A stretch of 64,000 nt of DNA from Chloroflexus aggregans DSM 9485. GTDB lineage: Bacteria; Chloroflexota; Chloroflexia; Chloroflexales; Chloroflexaceae. Under the pieces are notes generated by a model that saw nothing but the letters and a program-made list of their open reading frames with translations, ran no database searches and was not told where the DNA came from. Positions 34,026 through 42,440 of the stretch are shown in pieces. Both the position numbers and the translations under genes were made by a program. Positions within the stretch are counted from its first letter, which is position 1. Every line of letters starts with the position of its first letter. The stretch is from positions 3,113,353 to 3,177,352 of the forward strand of contig NC_011831.1 in the NCBI RefSeq assembly GCF_000021945.1. The letters are read 5' to 3'.

Positions 34026-35618
34026 TCATCCTGCCACACCAACCCCTTCTGCCGGGAATGGTGATGGATTAGGAAGCTCGATCTGCAATTCCAATCCACC
34101 CCACGCCGATCGCCCAATCTGCAACGTACCGCGTAACAGCGATACCCGCTCACTGATGCTGATCAAGCCAAAATGCTTCTGTTCGGCGAGATGCTGCAAG
34201 TCGGGCGGTGTCGCCATTCCGCGCCCATTATCGGCCAATCGTACCATAATTCCCGCCGCCGACGTGCGTCGTACTTCGAGGAGCACCCGGCTAGCGCGGG
34301 CGTGCTTGCGGACATTGTTGAGGCCCTCTTGCACAATCCGAAACACTGTCAGCTCAATCGTCTCTGACCAGCGTTCGAGCGGTTCGGCGAGGATCAACTC
34401 CACCTGAATCCCGGTCTGCTCACTCCATTGGCTCACCAACGAACGTAACGCCGCTGCCAGGCCGTGGCTGTCGAGCGTTGGTGGACGCAGATCGCTACAG
34501 ATTTGGCGCAACATGCCCACTACTTCGCGAATACCACGGCGAATGACTTGCAGTTCGTGTACCGTTTCTGCCGCTTCGATCTCCTCTTCGAGGTGTTCGA
34601 GTTGGTAATTAAAACTGAGCAAATCTTGAATCACCTGATCGTGCAATTCGCGAGCGAGGGCTTTGCGCTCAGCTTCCCGTTCGGCAATCAGCCGGTGATT
34701 CGCCTCTTGCAGCGCTTGATTTAATTGATTGAGGGCGACCATCTGATCGTGGAGCCGCCGCACCAATTCGCGGTTGAGCGAATCTTGCTCGGCAAGATTG
34801 TCACGCAGTTGCAGTTGTTGTTGGCGCAACGATTCGGCTTGCTGCTGAGCCTGATAATAATTCTCAAATGCCCAAATTAACGGTGTGACCCGTTCTTGGC
34901 GTACCGAACCCACCATCAACTCCACGATCTCACGCGGTGTTGTATCGGCGGTACGGCGGAGTGCCGCTTGTCGCCCCTGGTAAAGCACTAATACCCGATT
35001 GGTGATCGCAAAAAGCAGGTTGAGATCATCGCTACTGAGAATGATGCCGGTGCCGTTGGCTGCTAACGTGCGCAGATGATGGAGGATCGTCTGCTGGCGG
35101 GCAAAGCCGATCGAAGCGAGAGCCTCATCGAGGATCAGCAACCGCCCAGGTCGGACAAATGCGCGCATCAGGGCCACGAGCTGTCGTTCTTCTTCGGTCA
35201 GATCACCGGCACGCTGATGGGCAAAGGTGTGTGGCAAGCCAAACTGTTCGAGCCACCGATACGCAATCTGCGCCATCGTTGCCTGATCGAGCCGTTGCCG
35301 TCTCTGTTCGCGGCCAAGAAAGATGTTCGCCAATACCGGTAACAGATCGACCAGCGCCGGCGTTTGGGGTACGAACTCAATCCCGTGCTGTTGCGCTAAC
35401 GGTGTCCGCCAGCGCATTGGCAGCCCCTCGATCTGCATCTCACCGGAGGTGGGTGGGTAGATGCCGGCCAGCGTCTGCAAGAGCACCGACTTACCGGCGC
35501 TGCGCAGGCCAGCCACGCCGAGGATGTCGCCATGGTCAAGCTCGAAACTAATCCCGCTAAGGATCGGCTTTGCGGCGAGCACAATCTCAAGATCGCGAAC
35601 GGTAAGTAGTGGCGCCAT
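34026..35618 (-). CDS. ABC-ATPase domain fused to HisKA_3 histidine kinase
   Basis: 530 aa. Residues 1-240 are an ABC ATPase of the carbohydrate-importer type: Walker A GLRSAGKS (37-44), Q-loop FVPQ (Gln85), Walker B LLILDE (160-165), and a family hinge VELMVGSV (232-239). The signature is degenerate (DLTEEERQ at 139-146 instead of LSGGQQQ) and the H-loop His is lost (SSDD at 195-198). Residues 250-315 are a Gln/Leu-rich coiled coil. Then a NarX-type kinase: His326 in ARELHDQVIQDLL, N-box EGLNNVRKHA (Asn434, Asn435), G-box DNGRGM (463-468) and GLISISERV. No transmembrane segment. It most likely senses importer state or nucleotide and phosphorylates the neighbouring REC-HTH-REC regulator. The fusion itself is seen directly; the sensing role is inference. 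Confidence 0.92.
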   Translation of the reverse strand: MAPLLTVRDLEIVLAAKPILSGISFELDHGDILGVAGLRSAGKSVLLQTLAGIYPPTSGEMQIEGLPMRWRTPLAQQHGIEFVPQTPALVDLLPVLANIFLGREQRRQRLDQATMAQIAYRWLEQFGLPHTFAHQRAGDLTEEERQLVALMRAFVRPGRLLILDEALASIGFARQQTILHHLRTLAANGTGIILSSDDLNLLFAITNRVLVLYQGRQAALRRTADTTPREIVELMVGSVRQERVTPLIWAFENYYQAQQQAESLRQQQLQLRDNLAEQDSLNRELVRRLHDQMVALNQLNQALQEANHRLIAEREAERKALARELHDQVIQDLLSFNYQLEHLEEEIEAAETVHELQVIRRGIREVVGMLRQICSDLRPPTLDSHGLAAALRSLVSQWSEQTGIQVELILAEPLERWSETIELTVFRIVQEGLNNVRKHARASRVLLEVRRTSAAGIMVRLADNGRGMATPPDLQHLAEQKHFGLISISERVSLLRGTLQIGRSAWGGLELQIELPNPSPFPAEGVGVAG

Positions 35619-35675
35619 AGTGGCCTGATCATATCACGTGATAGGCGGTCTGGGATCATGCCCGATCACACCCTA

Positions 35676-36140
35676 TCACCCCACACGTGTGCCACAGTTT
35701 GGGCAAAAGATGGCATGACTTGGCATCACAAAACCACACTGCCCACAGATTTTTGATCCGGCGGCCGGCGTGGGAGATGGAGCTTCGCTGATCGGCACCG
35801 ATTGTGCGGTAGGTGACGTAGCCGGTGGCGGTGTCGTTGGAGTTGGCTCGACGAAAACCTCACTTTGGGCCTGCTTCAGCTCTTCTTCACGCGCCACGAG
35901 CGTTGCCCGCAATTGATCGATCGCCAGGCTCAATTCGGCCAGCGAAGGTGCATGAATGTGGCCGGCGCGCTGTAAATCATAGGCGCGTTGGCCCAATTCC
36001 ATGAGTTTGAGATCGACCTGGCGGCGAAGTTCATTAATCTCAAGCTGTAAGCGCGTCGTTTTTTGGAATTTCTCAGCCTCGAATTTTGCGCGGTCGGTGA
36101 CCTGTGAAAGTGTTTTGCCGATTTGATCGAGCAGTCCCAT
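35676..36140 (-). CDS. Coiled-coil protein with C-terminal zinc ribbon
   Basis: 154 aa; AGGAGAAGG ribosome binding site before the ATG. Residues 1-95 are helical (FEAEKFQKTTRLQLEINELRR, VDLKLMELGQRAYDL), a probable coiled coil. A Pro/Thr/Ser-rich linker follows (about 97-128). The C-terminus is a zinc ribbon with two CxxC knuckles, CGQCG and CPNCG (about 132-152). This arrangement occurs in many small bacterial proteins of unknown role; the ribbon is probably structural or a protein-binding module. It lies 57 nt upstream of the ABC-histidine kinase gene on the same strand and could be co-transcribed with it, but a functional link is not shown. Confidence 0.82.
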   Translation of the reverse strand: MGLLDQIGKTLSQVTDRAKFEAEKFQKTTRLQLEINELRRQVDLKLMELGQRAYDLQRAGHIHAPSLAELSLAIDQLRATLVAREEELKQAQSEVFVEPTPTTPPPATSPTAQSVPISEAPSPTPAAGSKICGQCGFVMPSHAIFCPNCGTRVG

Positions 36141-36359
36141 CTACCTTCTCCTTTCGCACCGGTCACGAGCATCATTATTGTACCATGCTGCCTTGCCATG
36201 CCACTGATTTGACGATGTAGCTCATCAGTTGGATGCAACCGACTCCGTCGGTACAGCGTAGTCCTAACCAAAAATCAACCTGTTGTACTATAGACGGAAG
36301 AGCGAAGCATCTACTACGATAGACTGTAGTGATCATCTCCCACCAGCGCGAGGTCTACC

Positions 36360-36938
36360 GTGACAGCCATAACCTTACCAACCTCTCCCATCGAACCCCT
36401 CAATCAGATCATCGCGGTCCTTCAGCAGCTTCGCCATCGGTTACCGTTTGCCGACGAAGAGCTGGCTCATCATGCGCACTTGCAGGCAATGCTGGTAGAG
36501 CAGCAAAAGCAGAGCGCTGCGGCATTGGCGGCATGGCGGTCGGCGCTGGCTGCACGTTGGGAGTGTGAAGTACGTGCGCAGCGTCTTTATACCCGTGTGC
36601 GCCGGCAAGTACTAGCGTTGCCCGATGCTGAGAAGGCCTATATGCCGCTGTTTGAGTCTGAGGTGGGTTCAGGTACACTTACGGCTCAGGATTTGCTGCA
36701 TAGTCTGCGCCGATTGACTGCCGTACTGAGCATCATCCAACCGCCACCACCGTTTGCCGAGCAGGCGTTAACCGATCTGAAAGCGATAGCATCTGAATTG
36801 CAAGCAGCCATTATCCACACTGACCGTTGTGACGAAGAGCGACGGCGTATGCAGGCCGAGCAGCGATTGTTGCTTGAACTGTGTCACCGGGCGTACCAGC
36901 GTACTCGGCATCGGATTGCCGAGCATTTGAGTGAATAG
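36360..36938 (+). CDS. Helical protein of unknown function
   Basis: 192 aa; GTG start with GAGG about 6 nt upstream. The protein is almost entirely predicted alpha-helix, rich in Ala, Leu, Gln and Arg (LVEQQKQSAAALAAWRSALAARWE, LLLELCHRAYQRTRHRIAEHL). A Pro-rich turn (IIQPPPPFAEQAL) separates two helical halves near residue 123. No signal peptide, membrane segment or catalytic motif is visible. Divergent from the zinc-ribbon protein with a 219-bp intergenic region that contains a small inverted repeat CCGAC/GTCGG near 36239-36251 but no promoter I could fix. Function unknown. Confidence 0.72.
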   Translation: MTAITLPTSPIEPLNQIIAVLQQLRHRLPFADEELAHHAHLQAMLVEQQKQSAAALAAWRSALAARWECEVRAQRLYTRVRRQVLALPDAEKAYMPLFESEVGSGTLTAQDLLHSLRRLTAVLSIIQPPPPFAEQALTDLKAIASELQAAIIHTDRCDEERRRMQAEQRLLLELCHRAYQRTRHRIAEHLSE

Positions 36939-36962
36939 GGCAACTCAAAGCTCCCTGAGGAT

Positions 36963-36986
36963 GCGGAAACCCGGCAGCGGTTTCGC
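36963..36986. terminator. Hairpin between convergent genes
   Basis: GCGGAAACC (36963-36971) pairs with GGTTTCGC (36979-36986) with one bulged G and a 7-nt loop. It lies in the 87-nt gap between the helical protein gene (+) and the PrsW-like gene (-), where a shared terminator is expected. No U run, so moderate confidence. Confidence 0.4.
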
Positions 36987-37025
36987 CACGCTCAGCCAGT
37001 CGTCGCTATACGTGCCGTCTTACGG

Positions 37026-38009
37026 CTACGCCGGCACTTCCGGCACCAATTGCGCAATTTCGCGACGTAGTTGTTGAATGCGTGCCATCACATTCTGTCG
37101 ATTCCCAACACCGTTGAGTAAGTGATGCTTTTTGTGTGCCAACTCGGCACAGGCCTCGTAGAAGCGGCGTGCAGCAGCACTACGCACCCGGTTACGAAGC
37201 TGGCCGCTGAACGATTTGGCAGCATGATAGTGAGCCGGCGAGATGAGACCGGCGCTCACCTCTTCGGCAAGGTACTCGGCAATGTGCAGTTGCTCGCGCC
37301 GAATTTCCCAGAGTACTAAGCCCAACACCACAACCCACGACACCCAATCAACAATCAGAGTCACGCCAAGACCGGTTAATCCAAATGTGCCGGCCAGCAC
37401 GACCGCCATCGTGTTATGCAAGGCGTGCAGACAGACGGCCAGCAGCCAACCGGCAAATGGTGAGATAATCCGCACCGTGCGGTTGGGGTGAAGGCGCGAC
37501 ATTGCGAGGCCTAAACCAATCCACGCCGTGTAGACGGCATGTCCCCAACCACCCAAGATGACCCGCAGCACAAACAGGGTGATCAAGCCACCGATCCCAC
37601 CTTCTGCGTACCCGGCAAAGTAGAGATACAGCACATTTTCGGTGGCGGCAAAGCCAAGAGCGGTGATCGCTGCGTAAAGCATCCCGTCGAGGCGCGAGTC
37701 GAACTCTTCAGGGAATGCCAGCATGATGATAACAACTGCTAATCCCTTCAAACTCTCTTCGACCAGCGGCGCGAGCAAGGTGGTACCTGCGACCTCTGCC
37801 GACGCTTCCCCGATAAACATCGCCAGTGAGGCTTGGGCGAGGCCTGTCCAGACAATAGCGCCAAGGGTTGCGACAAACGCTCCCCAAAAGAAAGCACCGA
37901 ACAGAAGCCGACGCGGTTCTTTTTCAAATCGGTCGAGCCAGTAGGCAATCGTTGCATAGATAAATGCCGGCCCGAAGCTAAGAATGGCAGCAGCTAAGAA
38001 CCCTATCAT
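37026..38009 (-). CDS. prsW: PrsW-family intramembrane glutamic protease
   Basis: 327 aa with about eight hydrophobic helices. Family motifs are present in order: [11 protein letters not shown] (EExxK, first catalytic Glu pair), [23 protein letters not shown] (DG...GF..EN), [17 protein letters not shown] (conserved His) and CLHALHNTM (HxxxN). In Bacillus subtilis PrsW cleaves an anti-sigma factor within the membrane; here the substrate is unknown. The soluble C-terminal 90 residues are helical (LIRREQL-like region to end). The ATG overlaps the hisB stop as ATGA, so translation is coupled to the histidine genes, an odd neighbourhood for a membrane protease. It is the last gene of the operon. 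Confidence 0.88.
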   Translation of the reverse strand: MIGFLAAAILSFGPAFIYATIAYWLDRFEKEPRRLLFGAFFWGAFVATLGAIVWTGLAQASLAMFIGEASAEVAGTTLLAPLVEESLKGLAVVIIMLAFPEEFDSRLDGMLYAAITALGFAATENVLYLYFAGYAEGGIGGLITLFVLRVILGGWGHAVYTAWIGLGLAMSRLHPNRTVRIISPFAGWLLAVCLHALHNTMAVVLAGTFGLTGLGVTLIVDWVSWVVVLGLVLWEIRREQLHIAEYLAEEVSAGLISPAHYHAAKSFSGQLRNRVRSAAARRFYEACAELAHKKHHLLNGVGNRQNVMARIQQLRREIAQLVPEVPA

Positions 38010-38623
38010 AAAACGCCCTTTGTGCTGGGAATCGTACCACCAAGCCTTGGATCGTAGCGTGTAGCCGCGTCAAGCGCCCGTCCACACGCTTTGAACAGAG
38101 CCTCGATCTTGTGATGGTCGTTACGCCCGTACAAAACTTGCGCATGGAGATTAAACCGGCCGTTGAAGGCAATGCTCTCGAACAGATGACCGATGAGGTC
38201 GGTGCCGAGCTGACCAACGCGCGGTGTGGCAAATTCGGCCTGCATAACGCAGTAGGGACGGCCTCCCAAATCAACCGCGACAAGGGCTAATGCTTCGTCC
38301 ATCGGTACAAAGCTGTGTGCGGTACGCACAATCCCGGCCCGTGTCCCTAGCGCCTGATCAAGAGCGCGTCCCAAACAAATACACACATCTTCGGCGGTGT
38401 GATGTTCATCCACATGCAAATCGCCGTGTGCGCGAACGGTAAGGTCGAAGAGACCATGCTTGGCCCACAGGGTGAGCATGTGATCGAGAAACCCTATTCC
38501 GGTCTGAATATCGGCCCGCCCACTACCGTCAATTGTCAATGTGAGCGTAACACTCGTTTCGCCGGTGGTTCGCTCGATGGTTGCCCGGCGAGCATCACTC
38601 ATTGCGCTGTTGGCTTCGTTCAC
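38006..38623 (-). CDS. hisB: Imidazoleglycerol-phosphate dehydratase
   Basis: Dehydrates imidazole glycerol phosphate to imidazole acetol phosphate, step six of histidine synthesis; uses two Mn ions. Motifs: [17 protein letters not shown], the metal-binding [18 protein letters not shown] and [18 protein letters not shown], then [17 protein letters not shown] and [17 protein letters not shown]. 205 aa from the GTG at 38623, which has GGAGG 9 nt upstream. The ATG at 38602 (MSDARR) is an alternative: it overlaps the MazG stop by 8 nt in the same ATGAGTGA arrangement seen at the hisN/hisC junction and gives 198 aa, nearer the family norm. Monofunctional form, without the phosphatase domain of enterobacterial HisB; hisN in the operon fills that role. 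Confidence 0.95.
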   Translation of the reverse strand: MNEANSAMSDARRATIERTTGETSVTLTLTIDGSGRADIQTGIGFLDHMLTLWAKHGLFDLTVRAHGDLHVDEHHTAEDVCICLGRALDQALGTRAGIVRTAHSFVPMDEALALVAVDLGGRPYCVMQAEFATPRVGQLGTDLIGHLFESIAFNGRFNLHAQVLYGRNDHHKIEALFKACGRALDAATRYDPRLGGTIPSTKGVL

Positions 38624-38921
38624 TACTAAATCCCTCCGGGTAACGGCGGCGCAGTTTCTCGATATTCGCTGCCATAACCGTGCTTAATGACGTATCAAGC
38701 GCATCACACGCCAGCGCTGCGTACCATAACACATCGCCTAGCTCTTTCATCAGGGCTTCGCGGTCGAGCGGGTGACCGTGGAAGAGATGCTTTTTGACGG
38801 TATCGGCTACTTCTCCCGCTTCACCGGTTAAGCCGAGCGCCGCATTGGTCAATCGCTCTTGCCTACTGAGTCCGGCAGCCAGCGTTCGCAACGCGAGCTG
38901 CTGATATTCATCGGCGTTCAT
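38595..38921 (-). CDS. MazG-like nucleotide pyrophosphohydrolase
   Basis: 108 aa all-alpha NTP pyrophosphatase of the MazG superfamily. The metal-binding set is visible: [15 protein letters not shown] (ExxE), then [17 protein letters not shown] (ExxD), and the C-terminal [13 protein letters not shown] tail typical of short MazG-like proteins. It hydrolyses nucleoside triphosphates to monophosphates and pyrophosphate, usually non-canonical or phosphorylated substrates. It lies inside the histidine operon, overlapping hisN by ATGA upstream and hisB downstream. HisE (phosphoribosyl-ATP pyrophosphatase) belongs to the same superfamily, so this could be a HisE stand-in, but the sequence is closer to generic MazG-like proteins (from memory). 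Confidence 0.85.
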   Translation of the reverse strand: MNADEYQQLALRTLAAGLSRQERLTNAALGLTGEAGEVADTVKKHLFHGHPLDREALMKELGDVLWYAALACDALDTSLSTVMAANIEKLRRRYPEGFSSERSQQRNE

Positions 38922-39700
38922 GCCTCCTCCCCAGAAATAAGCGCCAACAATTCGGGTAAGACGTGACGGTTGCTTCCGATCCCTTCCTCATTGTAGATCG
39001 TCGGTACGCCCTGCCAGTCGGTGTACGTACCACCGGCCTCGCTCAGGATTGGGAAGAGAGCAGCGGCATCCCAGACGTTCATTGCCGGATCGAGCGCCAC
39101 TTCGGCCCGCCCGGTAGCAACCAGCACATACCCATAGCAATCACCCCACGTCCGAAAGAGACCGGCCCGTTCGATGATCCGTCGGAAGGCAGCGGCTTTG
39201 CCGTAGCGCTCGTAGTCGTGAGCTGTCGTACCGACGACCAAACTCTCACGCAGGGTCGTCACGTGCGAGACACGGCAGGGGCGACCGTTCCAATCACACC
39301 CCAATCCTTGCGCAGCCGCGACCGTCTCGGCCAGTGCGGGAATGTGGATCACACCCAACACCGGCTCACCGGCGCGGAGCAATCCGATCAACACACCGTA
39401 CAGTGGTACACCGCGGACAAAACTCTTAGTCCCGTCGATCGGGTCGAGCACCCAGCGGTAGGTTGCCTGCTCACTACCGGTCAAGCCGTCTTCTTCGCCG
39501 AGTACCGCGTGATCGGGATAGGCAGCGGTAATAGCGGTGCGCAGATACCGTTCGGCTTCCCGGTCGGCAATCGTTACCGGCGAAGCATCGGCTTTCCGCT
39601 CGATGGTCACTTCTTGCTGAAAGTAACGTAACGTGATCTGGCCGGCTTCATACGCTAGCCGACGGGCAAAAGCGAGCATCTGTTCGAGCGATTCACTCAT
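38918..39700 (-). CDS. hisN: Inositol monophosphatase-family histidinol phosphatase
   Basis: Start at the ATG at 39700 (MSESLEQML), with GAGG 6 nt upstream and an 8-nt overlap with the hisC stop; the frame upstream runs into hisC and is not coding. 260 aa. Metal and phosphate motifs of the IMPase family: Glu in VLGEEDGL (about 67-72), [15 protein letters not shown] (DPIDGT, about 84), and [15 protein letters not shown] (WDxAA, about 213). In the HisN branch the enzyme removes phosphate from histidinol phosphate. Its place between hisC and hisB supports that role over inositol phosphatase or 3'-phosphoadenosine phosphatase. Confidence 0.9.
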   Translation of the reverse strand: MSESLEQMLAFARRLAYEAGQITLRYFQQEVTIERKADASPVTIADREAERYLRTAITAAYPDHAVLGEEDGLTGSEQATYRWVLDPIDGTKSFVRGVPLYGVLIGLLRAGEPVLGVIHIPALAETVAAAQGLGCDWNGRPCRVSHVTTLRESLVVGTTAHDYERYGKAAAFRRIIERAGLFRTWGDCYGYVLVATGRAEVALDPAMNVWDAAALFPILSEAGGTYTDWQGVPTIYNEEGIGSNRHVLPELLALISGEEA

Positions 39701-40802
39701 TGACCACCTCGGCAATCGTTGCGAGCAAGGTATCGGTTTGATCCGGCGTCCCGACGCTGATCCGAATATACCCATCGAGCAGTGGTGTGCGGTAGTGACG
39801 TACCAACACCCCCCGCCGTTCAAGCGCGAGCTTGAGTTCATGCGCATCACGGTCGTTCACCCGACAAAGGATAAAGTTGGCTACACTGGGAAAGGGCGTC
39901 AGGCAGGCCACCTCACTCAAACGGGCAAACAACCGTTCGCGTTCGGCGACGATCGCTTGTACGCGCCGGCGCAGCTCGGTCATGGCGTTGAGTGATGCGA
40001 CCGCCGCCGCTTGAGCGGCTACCGATACATTGTAGGGTTGCTTAATCTTCCAGAGCTGTTCACTCAGCCAGCGCGGAAAGAGACCGTAACCGACCCGCAA
40101 TCCGGCGAGACCGGCCCATTTGCTGAACGTCCGTAAGATGACCAGATTTGGGTAATCATCGAGGAGATCGCTGGCCCCAATCGGCGCATGGTCGGGTTCG
40201 GCAAACTCAACATACGCCTCATCGACCACCACCAAGATCGGTAGTTCGAGGATACGCAGGAGATCGGTGCGGGGGAGCGGATTGCCGGTGGGATTGTTGG
40301 GGGCCGTGAGAAAGATCGCTTTGGCTCCCTGCGCTGCCGCGCGTTCGATAGCCGGCAAATCAAGGCTAAAATCAGCTCGACGAGGTACGCTGATCACCCG
40401 CCCGCCACAGATACCGGCATCAAATCGGTACATGCCAAACGTCGGTGGACAATCGATAATCGCATCACCGGGATTGATGATTAGGCGCAAAACCAAATCG
40501 ATCAACTCATCGGCACCGGCCCCGCAGAGAATCTCTTCAATTGGGCGACCGGTATAGCTCGCGAGGGCGCTGCGCAACGCCGTTTGTTCAGGATCGGGAT
40601 AAATGTGGTACGTTGCCGTCCGGTGGATGGCCTCCAGCGCCGCCGGGGCAGGCCCATACGGATTTTCGTTAGCATCGAGCTTGACAATCTGTTCGACCGG
40701 TAGGCCGAGCCGAGCGGCCAATACTTCCAATGGCACGATTGGAGTATACGGTTCGAGATCGGCAATTTCGGGACGAATAAGTTGTGATAACACAGGTGTC
40801 AT
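39693..40802 (-). CDS. hisC: Histidinol-phosphate aminotransferase
   Basis: PLP enzyme converting imidazole acetol phosphate and glutamate to histidinol phosphate. Start at the ATG at 40802 ([19 protein letters not shown]) with GGAG 5 nt upstream; the open frame continues 17 codons without support. 369 aa. Motifs: [15 protein letters not shown] (substrate), [32 protein letters not shown] (PLP Asp and Tyr), [18 protein letters not shown] (Schiff-base Lys) and the C-terminal YIRISVGT with the substrate Arg. First gene of the hisC-hisN-mazG-hisB-prsW operon; all junctions overlap, implying tight coupling. Confidence 0.95.
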   Translation of the reverse strand: MTPVLSQLIRPEIADLEPYTPIVPLEVLAARLGLPVEQIVKLDANENPYGPAPAALEAIHRTATYHIYPDPEQTALRSALASYTGRPIEEILCGAGADELIDLVLRLIINPGDAIIDCPPTFGMYRFDAGICGGRVISVPRRADFSLDLPAIERAAAQGAKAIFLTAPNNPTGNPLPRTDLLRILELPILVVVDEAYVEFAEPDHAPIGASDLLDDYPNLVILRTFSKWAGLAGLRVGYGLFPRWLSEQLWKIKQPYNVSVAAQAAAVASLNAMTELRRRVQAIVAERERLFARLSEVACLTPFPSVANFILCRVNDRDAHELKLALERRGVLVRHYRTPLLDGYIRISVGTPDQTDTLLATIAEVVNE

Positions 40803-40951
40803 AATAACTCCGCGGGATAAACCCGGATCGCATAACGCACTTGCGCCATTCATTGTAAGCCATCACAGAGCAGTGTCAACGATGTGTCTTCTCGGGTAGT
40901 GGGGCATGGTATAATTCAAGCCTTGAAATGTTAAGATTGATGGAGGATCGC

Positions 40952-42367
40952 ATGACCCCGCAAGCACAGGATCGGCGCGCAATGTTGCGGTCTGAACTGC
41001 TCGGTCTGGTGCGTGAGCAAGTGACGGACGAAGCTATCGAGTCACAGATCGAGACGTTACTGGCCGAGATATTGGCCGATGATCCGGCGGTTGAGCCGCA
41101 ACCGGTTGTGATCGACCAACAGCCCCCCGATCAGCGTATCGTTGTAACCGGTATTGGTGTGGTATCGCCGTTCGGGGTGGGGCTTGAGCCATTTTGGTCG
41201 GGGTTAACGGCGGGGCGCAGTGCGATTGGACGGATTACCTTTTTTGATCCGAGCAGCTATCCCTGCCAAATTGCCGGGCAAGCTAACGATTTTCAGCCTC
41301 AAGCGTTTATGGACGCCAAAGAGGCCCGGCGGATGTCGCGGGCGAGTCAGATGGCGGTGGCTGCCGCGCGTATGGCCGTCGAACATGCCCGCTTGCCGTT
41401 AGAACGAATGGATCGCGATGAGGTAGGTGTGCTCATTGCAAGCGGTACTACCTCGATGCCCGACGTTGAACAGGCGGCAGCGACATTGCTTCAGCGCGGT
41501 GGTATGAAGATTAGTCCTTTTTTTATTCCGGCGGCCCTGCCCAATATGCCGGCCAGTCAGGTGGCGATCCAGCTTGGTTTGCGTGGCTACACGACGGCTA
41601 TTTGCACGGCTTGCGCAGCCGGAGCGCAGGCCATCGGCGAAGCGGCAGAGGTGATCCGACGTGGTGATGCAGAGGTGATGTTGGCCGGTGGTGCCGAAGC
41701 GCCGATTACTGCTCTGAGCTTGGGTGCGTTTTGCGTGTTGCGGGCGCTGAGCACGCGCAGCAACGATGAACCGGCACGGGCATCGCGCCCATTCGATGCA
41801 CTCCGCGATGGTTTTGTGCCCGGTGAAGGTGCTGCTGTGCTGGTGCTCGAACGGCTTAGCAGTGCCCAACAGCGTGGAGCACCAATCTTGGCCGAACTGA
41901 TCGGGTATGGAGTCTCGGCGGACGCCTACCACGTCACTGCCCCCGATCCCGATGGCGAGGGAGCAGCATTGGCGATGCGGCGGGCCTTGCATCACGCCCG
42001 TATCTCGCCGCAGCAGGTCGATTATATTAACGCCCACGCTACCAGCACACCTGCCGGTGATATTGCCGAAACGCGGGCGATTAAACAGGTCTTCGGTGAG
42101 TATGCCTACAGTGTGCCGATCAGCTCGATCAAATCAATGATCGGCCACCTGACCGCCGCAGCCGGCGCGGTTGAGGCTGTCGCTACCATCTTGGCGTTGC
42201 ATCACGGTGTGATTCCGCCAACTATTAATCTTGAACATCCCGATCCTGAGTGTGATCTCGATTATGTGCCAAATGTCGCACGCTCGTCAGCTTTGCAAGT
42301 AGCGATCTCGAATTCGTTTGGCTTTGGTGGGGTGAATGCAGTGTTGGTGTTTCGTAAAGTGATGTGA
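40952..42367 (+). CDS. fabF: Beta-ketoacyl-ACP synthase II with N-terminal extension
   Basis: Condenses malonyl-ACP with acyl-ACP in fatty acid elongation. Start at the ATG at 40952, 5 nt after GGAGG; two further in-frame ATGs upstream (40928, 40940) overlap the ribosome binding site. 471 aa, about 55 longer than usual FabF. The extra N-terminus (residues about 1-60) is acidic and helical (LRSELLGLVREQVTDEAIESQI, ending before RIVVTGIGVVSPFG). The thiolase-fold core has the catalytic Cys in ICTACAAGAQAIGEA, His in NAHATSTPAGDIAE and Lys/His in KSMIGHLTAAAGAVEA. The extension may be a docking or dimer region; it is not a full acyl carrier protein because no DSL-type Ser is present. A KS of a secondary pathway cannot be excluded. 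Confidence 0.9.
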   Translation: MTPQAQDRRAMLRSELLGLVREQVTDEAIESQIETLLAEILADDPAVEPQPVVIDQQPPDQRIVVTGIGVVSPFGVGLEPFWSGLTAGRSAIGRITFFDPSSYPCQIAGQANDFQPQAFMDAKEARRMSRASQMAVAAARMAVEHARLPLERMDRDEVGVLIASGTTSMPDVEQAAATLLQRGGMKISPFFIPAALPNMPASQVAIQLGLRGYTTAICTACAAGAQAIGEAAEVIRRGDAEVMLAGGAEAPITALSLGAFCVLRALSTRSNDEPARASRPFDALRDGFVPGEGAAVLVLERLSSAQQRGAPILAELIGYGVSADAYHVTAPDPDGEGAALAMRRALHHARISPQQVDYINAHATSTPAGDIAETRAIKQVFGEYAYSVPISSIKSMIGHLTAAAGAVEAVATILALHHGVIPPTINLEHPDPECDLDYVPNVARSSALQVAISNSFGFGGVNAVLVFRKVM

Positions 42368-42440
42368 TAGGTGTACTCGTGGGTTGCTGCCGGTTCGGTA
42401 CACTTCGCGATGCGCAATCTTTCATCACTCCCTCTTTCCG

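Noticed and set aside
40952-41130. Fused acyl carrier protein at the FabF N-terminus
   Set aside because: No DSL/DSV Ser for phosphopantetheine, and the segment is too short for an ACP.
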